Assembly (NCBI GenBank): GCA_913062735.1
Contig: CAJXWI010000213.1
Coordinates: 1 to 5,414 of the forward strand
Direction of reading: 5' to 3'
Length of the DNA stretch: 5,414 nt
Origin: an uncultured Arcobacter sp.
GTDB taxonomy: Bacteria; Campylobacterota; Campylobacteria; Campylobacterales; Arcobacteraceae
Shown: positions 1-5,235 of the stretch, piece by piece
Layout of the letters: each line of letters begins with the position of its first letter
How positions within the stretch are numbered: the stretch's first letter is position 1
The notes under the pieces: generated by a model
The model's input: the letters and a program-made list of their open reading frames with translations, nothing else
Told to the model about the DNA's origin: nothing
Databases searched by the model: none
Position numbers and translations under genes: made by a program

Positions 1-47
1 AAATTATTTATTTTTTGAAATTTATAAAATCCAAATATAGCGAACAT
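1..47 (-). CDS. N-terminal start of a gene cut by the left edge, possibly TrhO/UPF0176-like
   Basis: Fifteen codons are visible (MFAIFGFYKFQKINN) and the frame stays open to the window edge. The ATG overlaps the preceding gene's TAA by one base (TAATG). An AGGAAG ribosome site at 53-58 lies 5 bases upstream, inside the 3' end of the methyltransferase reading frame. That combination strongly supports a real, translationally coupled start. The residues GFYKF resemble the opening of the rhodanese-type tRNA uridine(34) hydroxylases (TrhO/UPF0176), which often begin with a hydrophobic strand followed by an F/Y-Y-K-Y/F motif. Fifteen residues are too few to assign a function, so this identity is only a guess. 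The existence of a gene here is much better supported than its name. Confidence 0.55.
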   Translation of the reverse strand, partial: MFAIFGFYKFQKINN

Positions 48-1519
48 TAAATCTTCCTACAGACAGTCATTCCATCTCCAAAAGGCACCATGATTTTTTC
101 AATTCTTTTGTCCTTTGAAATAAAATGATTTAAATCTCTAATACTTTTCGTATATTTGTCATTTATATCTTTGTTAACAACTTCTCCATGCCATAAAACA
201 TTATCAATAATTACTAAACCCTCTTTATTCAATAGATCTAGTGAAATTTCATAATATTTTTGGTAATTCATTTTATCAGCATCAATAAAAACTAAATCAA
301 ATTTTTCATTTCTAATACTCATCAAACTTTCTAAAGCTGGTTTAATTATTGTTTTAATTTTGTGATTTTGATTAGCTTTTTTAAAAAAATTTTGAGCAAT
401 TTTATTTGTTTCCTCATTTTTATCTAAAGCAATTATACTACCCTCATCTGGTAATGCTAAAGCCATAGACAACGTGCTTAAACCTGTAAAAGTTCCTATC
501 TCTAGGACTTTTTTAATTTTAGAAACTTTTATAATCAGATGTAGAAATTGACATTGAGAAATAGATATTTGCATTCTTTTTGAATCACCAAGTAATAAGT
601 TGTAATCTATTATTTCTTTTTGAATTGGATGTAATTTTAAACCATTGTTTAAAATATAATCTTTTATTTCCCAAATAGGATAACGATTCGTTTTTATTTC
701 TTTAAATTCCAGAGAACCTACTTCTAATAAATTCACTGGTTTTAATATTTCTTCATCTATTTTTGTTTTTAAAGCATACGCAATGGGTAATTGCATATTT
801 GCATGTGCAAAATGCGCAGTAGTACTACCATCTTTAAAATTAATCAAAGCATGTATTAAAGACTTTGTTTCAATAATAGCATCAAGTTTTGTGGTATCAA
901 ATAACCATTTTGCCTCTAATAATTCATAAAGTTTATTCGTCATGGTTGCAGAATCTATTGTGATTTTATTTCCCATGCTCCAGTTTGGATGATTAAGAGC
1001 TTCTTTTATGCTTACATTTTTTAAACGCTCAAGTGGATAATCTCTAAAAGAGCCCCCAGAAGCTGTAATTGTCATAGAATCTATTGTTTTGTCTTGCAAT
1101 AGATACCATAAACCAAAATGCTCAGAATCAATAGGCATTAAATTTGATTTATCAACAAACTCTCCTGCTACAACTAAAGATTCTTTATTCGCAAGAGAGA
1201 GTTTTTTACCACACTCAATGGTTTTTAAAGAAGGTCTAAGACCTAAAAAACCAACCAAAGCATTTAAAACTAGCATTGATTTTGCTTCTTCAATGACATC
1301 TAAAATTGCTTTCTCACCGTACCTTACATTTTTATGATTTACTTTATGCACATCTTCTTCTAAAGCAATCACTACAAAAGAAGGATTAAATTCTTTTATT
1401 TGTTCATTTAATAAAACAATATTTCTTCCTGCAACTAAAACCTCAACATCCAAAGAAAACTTCTTAGCAAGGAGTAATGCATTTACTCCAATAGAACCTG
1501 TACTTCCTAATAAAATCAA
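47..1519 (-). CDS. dxr: Chimeric ORF: C-terminally truncated Dxr fused to a class I O-methyltransferase
   Basis: Residues 1-292 are 1-deoxy-D-xylulose-5-phosphate reductoisomerase, the NADPH-dependent second step of the MEP isoprenoid pathway. Visible motifs are the nucleotide-binding GSTGSIG (5-11), ANKES (110-114, K112), the metal site PIDSEH (D131, S132, E133), ASGGSF (153-158), HPNWSMG (177-183) and IDSATMTNK..E (S190, N195, K196, E199). These match the E. coli metal and substrate residues. The C-terminal helical domain, including the conserved NAANE motif, is absent: the Dxr part is about 290 residues, against 356-400 in the family. From about residue 293 the chain is a cation-dependent O-methyltransferase of the caffeoyl-CoA OMT/COG4122 type: LEIGTFTG (339-346, SAM loop), FIDADK (411-416) and IDNVLWHG (438-445). 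It lacks roughly the first 20 residues of that family. The start is TTG, with weak upstream AAGAG. It overlaps the cdsA stop by 4 bases, and Dxr proteins of this group start at exactly this MILLGSTG. The frame is unbroken across the junction. A working Dxr is doubtful; the methyltransferase half looks nearly complete. Confidence 0.9.
   Translation of the reverse strand: MILLGSTGSIGVNALLLAKKFSLDVEVLVAGRNIVLLNEQIKEFNPSFVVIALEEDVHKVNHKNVRYGEKAILDVIEEAKSMLVLNALVGFLGLRPSLKTIECGKKLSLANKESLVVAGEFVDKSNLMPIDSEHFGLWYLLQDKTIDSMTITASGGSFRDYPLERLKNVSIKEALNHPNWSMGNKITIDSATMTNKLYELLEAKWLFDTTKLDAIIETKSLIHALINFKDGSTTAHFAHANMQLPIAYALKTKIDEEILKPVNLLEVGSLEFKEIKTNRYPIWEIKDYILNNGLKLHPIQKEIIDYNLLLGDSKRMQISISQCQFLHLIIKVSKIKKVLEIGTFTGLSTLSMALALPDEGSIIALDKNEETNKIAQNFFKKANQNHKIKTIIKPALESLMSIRNEKFDLVFIDADKMNYQKYYEISLDLLNKEGLVIIDNVLWHGEVVNKDINDKYTKSIRDLNHFISKDKRIEKIMVPFGDGMTVCRKI
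53..58 (-). promoter_or_regulatory. Ribosome binding site of the left-edge gene
   Basis: AGGAAG on the minus strand lies 5 bases before the ATG at 45-47, within the last codons of the upstream ORF. It supports translational coupling across the TAATG junction. Confidence 0.6.
634..650 (-). other. Dxr/O-methyltransferase fusion junction
   Basis: Dxr similarity runs through YPIWEIKDYILNN (280-292). The expected continuation, a helix leading into NAANE, is replaced by GLKLHPIQKEII, which matches the region just before the methyltransferase fold. The breakpoint is therefore around codons 291-296. There is no stop, start codon or ribosome site here that would let the second half be translated separately. 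The exact base is uncertain because neither parental sequence is present for comparison. Confidence 0.7.
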
Positions 1520-2274
1520 ATTACAGCTCTTAAAATAACCAGCATAACAATAGCTCCAAATAAGAAACCATCACTTCTGTCTAATATTCCACCATGACCT
1601 GGTAAGATATCGCCAGAGTCTTTAACTCCTGCTTCTCTTTTTAAATACGATTCAAATAAATCTCCAAAAACAGAAGAAAGAGAAACTCCAACCGATACAA
1701 TTAAAGCTCCAAATAAAGATAAAGGCTCAATAGCAAAAATAGTTCCTAAAATAGCAGCAACAACAACACCACCAGCTACTCCTTCAAGAGTTTTTTTAGG
1801 ACTGGTTTCACAAAATTTTGTTTTTCCTATTGATCTTCCTACAAAATAAGCTCCAATATCAGTCCCTGCAACAATTACCAATAACCATAATAAACACTCA
1901 ATTCCAAACTCTGCGTATAAAGTAAGAAGAAATAAAAACGATGCAGTTGGATAAAGCAGTGGTAAAATAATCTTTTTGTCTAGTTTTTTAGAATACGCAA
2001 GAACAGAAGCATAAACAAGTAAAAGGATGAAAAACAAATCTTCAGCATGAGGATAAAAATAAGCCACAAACCAAAGTGCCCCAGAATAATAATAAATCTC
2101 TTGACTTTCCATTTGGAATAATTTCATAGACTCTTGTAAAGCAATAACAAGTAAAGCACCCAAGGTCAACCAAATTATAAAATATGAATCCAGATATCCA
2201 ATAATAAGTGCAGCTAGAAATAAAATCAGCCCCGTTTTAATCCTAGTAGAACTGTCTTTTATAATATCAATCAT
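1516..2274 (-). CDS. cdsA: Phosphatidate cytidylyltransferase (CDP-diglyceride synthase)
   Basis: This integral inner-membrane enzyme makes CDP-diacylglycerol from phosphatidic acid and CTP, the branch point for all phospholipids. The CDS family signature is complete at residues 209-235: S..KR, then KD, GDILPGHGGILDR and SD. Two further family motifs are the TDIGAYFVG segment (138-146) and SPKKTLEG (158-165). Hydrophobic stretches at about 14-47, 65-95, 101-121, 127-147, 166-207 and 236-252 give the expected multi-helix topology. At 252 residues it is near the short end of the family, as is usual in Campylobacterota. The ATG is preceded by AAGG (2282-2285) at 7 bases, and an extended -10 lies further upstream. 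Its TGA overlaps the TTG start of the Dxr-type gene by 4 bases. A cdsA-dxr pair is known in Campylobacter and Helicobacter. Confidence 0.96.
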   Translation of the reverse strand: MIDIIKDSSTRIKTGLILFLAALIIGYLDSYFIIWLTLGALLVIALQESMKLFQMESQEIYYYSGALWFVAYFYPHAEDLFFILLLVYASVLAYSKKLDKKIILPLLYPTASFLFLLTLYAEFGIECLLWLLVIVAGTDIGAYFVGRSIGKTKFCETSPKKTLEGVAGGVVVAAILGTIFAIEPLSLFGALIVSVGVSLSSVFGDLFESYLKREAGVKDSGDILPGHGGILDRSDGFLFGAIVMLVILRAVI

Positions 2275-2306
2275 TAATAAACCTTATAAGCTAATTTTTA
2301 AGACTT

Positions 2307-2315
2307 ATTATATCA
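2307..2315 (-). promoter_or_regulatory. Extended -10 promoter for the cdsA operon
   Basis: The minus strand reads TGATATAAT, a perfect TATAAT with the TGn extension, 32 bases before the cdsA ATG. No convincing -35 hexamer sits 16-18 bases further upstream. That is usual for sigma-70 promoters of Campylobacterota, which rely on the extended -10 and AT-rich upstream DNA. The inferred transcript would have a leader of roughly 25 bases containing the AAGG ribosome site. Confidence 0.6.
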
Positions 2316-2416
2316 AATCTATTTATACATATTGCTTTTAGGAAAAGAAGTGTTTTATTTTAGAAAAAAAGGAGGAAGAATATAGGGGAACCTTGAAATA
2401 TAAAGAACCATGTCAC

Positions 2417-2456
2417 TATATCACTAAATAAAACGAGTCTTCTAATTAGTGATATA
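2417..2456. repeat. Perfect 11-bp inverted repeat downstream of the lipoprotein gene
   Basis: The arms are tatatcactaa (2417-2427) and ttagtgatata (2446-2456), separated by 18 bases. It lies 39 bases past the stop of the 2495-2908 gene and about 100 bases upstream of the cdsA promoter. Neither strand has a T-run directly after the stem, so it is not a canonical intrinsic terminator. It could be a weak terminator, an mRNA 3'-end stabiliser or a protein-binding dyad. Confidence 0.5.
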
Positions 2457-2494
2457 TAAAAATATCTATTAATAAAATAAGAAACTTTACTTAC

Positions 2495-2908
2495 TTATTT
2501 TGTTATTACATCCAAAACTTCATTTGTAGTATTTTTTATCTTTTTAACTGATTTTACAATATTGCTATCTACTTCCGTATCTCTTGCAGTTAAAGCTCTA
2601 CACTCATTTTTTGCTTGTTTGATAGTATATATAAGCTGAAGAGATTTTGTTCTTTCTCTTAAAATTAATATATCTTGTTCATTCAACTCTTCTTTATTTA
2701 ATAAAGAATTTGGAATAAATGATTCAAGTAAGTTTTCATCATTATTTATTTTTGCTTTTAGGATTTTTATTTCGCTTAATAGCGCGTTACAATCCATTGC
2801 ATAATCAGTTGCTTCTGCTACTGAATATTTAGATACATAATTAGACTTACCTGAACAACCTGCGAACAAAATTACCGAAAATGCTATCAAAAGTGTTTTT
2901 TTATACAT
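2495..2908 (-). CDS. Small secreted lipoprotein, family not recognised
   Basis: The protein is predicted to be a 137-residue lipoprotein. The N-terminus MYKKTLLIAFSVILFAGC is a classical lipoprotein signal: KK, a hydrophobic core, then the lipobox LFAGC with the acylated cysteine at 18. Serine at +2 suggests the outer membrane. I start it at the ATG at 2906-2908 because AAGGA lies 5 bases upstream and the signal peptide then has normal length. The same frame opens 12 codons earlier (2944), but that would put MIVSFLLKLRKY ahead of the signal and has no good ribosome site. The mature part is mostly charged helix, with two further cysteines at C40 (DYAMDCNALLSEI) and C103 (KQAKNECRAL). These are plausibly a disulfide clamping a helical hairpin. 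It has its own 5' gap and no partner within an operon. Function unknown. Confidence 0.8.
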   Translation of the reverse strand: MYKKTLLIAFSVILFAGCSGKSNYVSKYSVAEATDYAMDCNALLSEIKILKAKINNDENLLESFIPNSLLNKEELNEQDILILRERTKSLQLIYTIKQAKNECRALTARDTEVDSNIVKSVKKIKNTTNEVLDVITK

Positions 2909-2913
2909 GTATT

Positions 2914-2918
2914 TCCTT
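2914..2918 (-). promoter_or_regulatory. Ribosome binding site that fixes the lipoprotein start
   Basis: AAGGA on the minus strand lies 5 bases before the ATG at 2906-2908. It falls inside the longer version of the ORF and decides in favour of the shorter 137-residue protein. Confidence 0.65.
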
Positions 2919-3048
2919 AGTTTTAAAAGAAAAGATACTATCACAATAAAGAGATATTAACACTTTAATAATGTCATTAATATGTAATTTCTTTAATAAT
3001 AAGCCATTTTTACACTCATTCTTTTTTAATTTCAAATAAAATAACAGA

Positions 3049-3249
3049 TTATGTATTAATCACTATTGTTGTGTATGGAGGGAATAAAACATTTGTACAG
3101 AGTTGCGCTGTTTTTATGATTACATCATCTCAAATAGTTTTTTAGTGTTTTGCGCAAAAACGTGATAGTGGAAGGTTAATCTTTGAGATAGAAGCAAAAT
3201 CACAGGCATTTGAGCATTTTAGTATATAAAGAAGGCGTCGTAAGTTGGT
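3049..3249 (-). pseudogene. Decayed 3' fragment of an NFACT/RqcH gene (partial second copy)
   Basis: This stretch aligns with the last ~320 bases of the intact NFACT gene at 3870-5201, on the same strand. The two differ at roughly a fifth to a quarter of aligned positions, counted by eye. Bases 3049-3095 match 3870-3916 and translate as NVLFPPYTTIVINT then TAA, against NVLYNPYTTVVINI then TAA. Bases 3097-3228 match about 3996-4127 and keep VIIKTAQLC (intact VIVKAAQLC) and, in another frame, HVFAQNTKK (intact HVFVQNTKK). Bases 3228-3244 match 4176-4192. The fragment lacks 78 bases (26 codons, in frame) and about 49 bases. It also has a one-base loss in the T-run at 3138-3143, a one-base insertion near 3170 and a one-base loss near 3200. 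TGA replaces the proline codon of TIPEE. No start or ribosome site is present. Only the NFACT-R end survives; past 3250 the similarity stops. Confidence 0.85.
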
Positions 3250-3262
3250 TTCCTTATATACT
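3221..3262. repeat. 9-bp inverted repeat spanning the edge of the NFACT relic
   Basis: The arms are agtatataa (3221-3229) and ttatatact (3254-3262), with a 24-base gap. One arm lies within the relic and the other just outside it, 22 bases downstream of the 3284-3685 lipoprotein stop. No T-run follows on either strand. It may be a weak terminator or a chance match in AT-rich DNA. Confidence 0.35.
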
Positions 3263-3283
3263 TAAAATATTAAATTTGAAAAA

Positions 3284-3685
3284 TTATTTTTTGTTTGCGA
3301 TTGATTTCAATTCGTGATTAATTGCTTTCTCAAGCTTTTGAACCCACTTATTGTACTTAGGGTGAATTGTTCCTTCTTTTTTATTATGATCTAAATTAAC
3401 ACTACTTACGTGATTAATAGAGAAAGAGTTTGAGGTATGAGGAATTTCAACAACGGCTTTACTGTTTTCGTAATGAAGCACTGCTTTAGCTACTCCCGCC
3501 TTAGCTTTTTCTACCACCCAACCTTTTGAATATCCGGCTTTTTTAATCGCAGCAAATACCTTATCTTTACTAACTTTTTGTTTTATTTCGGACTTCATCA
3601 CATTGTAAATAGAAGAAGCTCCACAGCCAACAAATACAATACTTAATATAATGCCTAAAATACTTAACCTTACATTACTTTTCAT
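3284..3685 (-). CDS. Conserved small lipoprotein of unknown function
   Basis: The 133-residue protein has a lipoprotein signal: MKSNVR, a hydrophobic core, and the lipobox VFVGC with the acylated cysteine at 21. The mature domain carries a pattern I associate with an uncharacterised lipoprotein family found widely in Proteobacteria. In order it is a helix (KDKVFAAIKKAG, 41-51), KGWVVEK (54-60), a strand pair ending AVVEIPH (77-83), a strand (SFSINHVSSVNL, 87-98), then IHPKYNKWVQKLEKAI (107-122). The invariant-looking G-W and I-H..YN.W elements are present, so it appears intact. It is predicted to be periplasmic, anchored to a membrane. The ATG has AAAAAGG (3692-3698) 6 bases upstream. It sits alone between the complete NFACT gene and the NFACT relic, and was possibly brought in with the event that duplicated that gene's 3' end. 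No biochemical role is known to me. Confidence 0.82.
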   Translation of the reverse strand: MKSNVRLSILGIILSIVFVGCGASSIYNVMKSEIKQKVSKDKVFAAIKKAGYSKGWVVEKAKAGVAKAVLHYENSKAVVEIPHTSNSFSINHVSSVNLDHNKKEGTIHPKYNKWVQKLEKAINHELKSIANKK

Positions 3686-3747
3686 TTTTTGCCTTTTTAT
3701 TTATTGCAATATAGTAGCGACAATAATCTATATAAGTCATTAATTTG

Positions 3748-3753
3748 ATTATA
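3748..3753 (-). promoter_or_regulatory. Possible -10 for the lipoprotein gene 3284-3685
   Basis: The minus strand reads TATAAT here, 62 bases before the ATG, which would give a leader of about 55 bases. There is no TGn extension and no recognisable -35. TATATT nearer the gene (about 3710) is an alternative. Confidence 0.35.
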
Positions 3754-3852
3754 GTTTGATAGGTAAAAGATTATTTTATTTTTCTAAACCAATAGTAAAG
3801 GTTTGTGTAATTTTTAGCTCATTTTTTGAAGGTATAAATAGCTGCTAAGAAA

Positions 3853-3885
3853 AGTAATAAATATCTAAATTAGATATTTATTACT
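3853..3885 (-). terminator. 33-bp perfect palindrome at the NFACT stop codon, probable terminator
   Basis: The arms agtaataaatatctaa (3853-3868) and ttagatatttattact (3870-3885) are fully complementary, with a single central base at 3869. One arm encodes the last NFACT residues and the TAA. On the minus strand the stem is followed by TTTTCTT, a moderate U-rich tail. The stem is long but contains only two G-C pairs. It could end NFACT transcription or protect the 3' end. Its symmetry would also suit a DNA-binding dimer. Confidence 0.55.
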
Positions 3886-5201
3886 ACTGTTGTGTATGGA
3901 TTGTATAAAACGTTTGCGCCATTTTGGATTTTTACGTTTCTTCTTTGAGTGTAATCAACTTCATATCTTCCTTCATAATCAAGCGAAAATTTAGCACAAA
4001 GTTGGGCTGCTTTTACGATTACTTCTTCTGGAATGGTTTTTTTAGTGTTTTGCACAAATACATGGGCAGAAGGTCTGTCTTTTAGATGAAACCAAAAATC
4101 ACTGGCTTTTGAGTTTTTGAGTAAATATATATTTTCTCTTTCACTTGTTCCTAACATAATTTTAAAACCATTAAAAAAGAAGGCTTCATAAGGTTGTTCT
4201 TTTTTTGTTCTTTTTTGATTCTTTTCTTTTTTAGGTAATAAAAACTCACACTCATCTATATTCTTTGCATTTTGAATGTTAACAATCATGCGTTTGAAAA
4301 AAGAAAGTTTTTCTTCAATATTGTTTTTTTCTATTGAAATACTTTGGGCTTTTCTTTTAGTCTTTTTGGCTAATTTAAACAGTTTATTTCCATATACACT
4401 GGGACTTGCTTCATTATTATCCAAAGTGAGTGTTGTAAGCTCTCCTTGCATATTATATACTTCTATACTTTTTGCATAGGGTTTAATCAAATGAAGATTT
4501 GAAAAGATTAAATTTCCTTTTTCATACAAAGCCTTGGCTTTTTCTTCTAAAATTTCTTCTTTTTCAAGGCTAGAAAGTAATTTCTGCATTTTATTGGCAT
4601 TTTTATTTAGTCCTGAAAGTTTTACTTTTTTTAGATTATTTAGGTTTTGTTCTTCTTTTTTTGAGTAAGTCTCATATAAAAGCGCTTCTAAATCTTTTAT
4701 TTCTTCAATTTTAGGAATAAAAGAAGCTTTTGGTACTTCTTCAAGTTTTTCACCTACTTTAACCACTCGTGAAGAAGAAAATTCATCAATATGTCTAAGC
4801 GCTTCTAAAATAATAAGATTTTCATCTGTAATTATAATATTGGTATGTTTCCCAGTAAACTCAAGCTGTAAAATTGTTTTTTCTTCTTTATATGAAGATT
4901 TAGAATCCACATAAAAACGAATAATTTTATCATCATTGTGTAAGGTAATATCTCTGATTTTTGCATTGTAAAAACGCTTAAGCAAGATATTATCAAAGGG
5001 CGCGTTAAAGTCTTTTTTTGAATAACGTTGCTCTTCTTTTTTATAGACTAATGAATTTCCTTTCGTTAAATCAAAATATATATTATTCTGATTGTTGAAC
5101 TCAGCAACAATAGTATTATTTTCAATACGTTTGATAACTTTTATTGAGGAACAATTCTCTTTTAAATACGTGATTAATTCTTTTAATATGTAATATTTCA
5201 T
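3870..5201 (-). CDS. rqcH: NFACT family protein (RqcH-like ribosome quality-control factor; older name fibronectin-binding protein)
   Basis: In bacteria where it has been studied, RqcH binds split 50S subunits carrying a stalled peptidyl-tRNA. It recruits tRNA-Ala and adds C-terminal alanine tails that mark the chain for proteolysis. Here residues 1-160 are the NFACT-N domain, with ILQLEFTGKHTNIIITDEN (110-128) as its recognisable core. A charged coiled coil follows (about 183-235), then a second NFACT-N-type segment (PSVYGNKLFKLAKK, 267-280) leading into more helix to about 315. The C-terminal NFACT-R domain (341-443) has FKIMLGTSERENIYLL, DFWFHLKDRPSAHVFVQ (368-384) and VDYTQRRNVK (415-424). 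At 443 residues it is short, like the Campylobacterota members, against about 570 in Bacillus. I see no helix-hairpin-helix segment. The D-R pair needed for tRNA recruitment in Bacillus RqcH appears as D91-K92. The ATG has a weak AAAGAA upstream. Confidence 0.9.
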   Translation of the reverse strand: MKYYILKELITYLKENCSSIKVIKRIENNTIVAEFNNQNNIYFDLTKGNSLVYKKEEQRYSKKDFNAPFDNILLKRFYNAKIRDITLHNDDKIIRFYVDSKSSYKEEKTILQLEFTGKHTNIIITDENLIILEALRHIDEFSSSRVVKVGEKLEEVPKASFIPKIEEIKDLEALLYETYSKKEEQNLNNLKKVKLSGLNKNANKMQKLLSSLEKEEILEEKAKALYEKGNLIFSNLHLIKPYAKSIEVYNMQGELTTLTLDNNEASPSVYGNKLFKLAKKTKRKAQSISIEKNNIEEKLSFFKRMIVNIQNAKNIDECEFLLPKKEKNQKRTKKEQPYEAFFFNGFKIMLGTSERENIYLLKNSKASDFWFHLKDRPSAHVFVQNTKKTIPEEVIVKAAQLCAKFSLDYEGRYEVDYTQRRNVKIQNGANVLYNPYTTVVINI

Positions 5202-5235
5202 TTTTATTCTTTATGTATTTGTATGTTTATATGTT

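Larger units (their letters stand above)
2909..3283. other. 375-bp gap without an intact gene
   Basis: Between the two lipoprotein genes the only recognisable content is the NFACT relic at 3049-3249. The stretch 2919-3048 is AT-rich and should contain the promoter of the 2495-2908 lipoprotein, but I cannot pick a clear -10. The stretch 3250-3283 follows the stop of the 3284-3685 gene and shows no convincing T-tailed hairpin. Confidence 0.6.

Noticed and set aside
634..650. Programmed frameshift or separate start for the methyltransferase half
   Set aside because: The frame is continuous through the junction. No slippery heptamer context, stop codon or ribosome site is needed or seen, so a direct fusion is the simpler reading.
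1089..1337. 82-codon ORF on the plus strand
   Set aside because: It lies wholly antisense to the Dxr motif region (ANKES, PIDSEH), has no plausible domain or ribosome site, and is explained as a shadow of that coding sequence.
2369..2375. Perfect AAGGAGG Shine-Dalgarno-like sequence on the plus strand
   Set aside because: No start codon lies within normal spacing. The nearest, TTG at about 2393, opens only 12 codons. Probably chance in an A/G-rich stretch.
2909..2944. Twelve-codon N-terminal extension of the 2495-2908 lipoprotein
   Set aside because: It would place extra hydrophobic and basic residues ahead of a complete lipoprotein signal and lacks a ribosome site. AAGGA sits correctly before the internal ATG.
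2963..3000. 10-bp direct repeat ctttaataat at 2963-2972 and 2991-3000
   Set aside because: Short, A/T-only apart from one base and present just twice. Expected by chance in DNA of this composition, with no supporting dyad or further copies.
3780..3815. Small hairpin aaacc...ggttt downstream of the NFACT gene
   Set aside because: Only five pairs with a nine-base loop and no T-run. The 33-bp palindrome next to the stop codon is a far better terminator candidate.
4276..4479. 67-codon hydrophobic ORF on the plus strand
   Set aside because: It is antisense to the lysine- and glutamate-rich coiled coil of the NFACT gene. Complementary codons of K/E-rich helices give F/L/S-rich apparent membrane segments, so it is a shadow.
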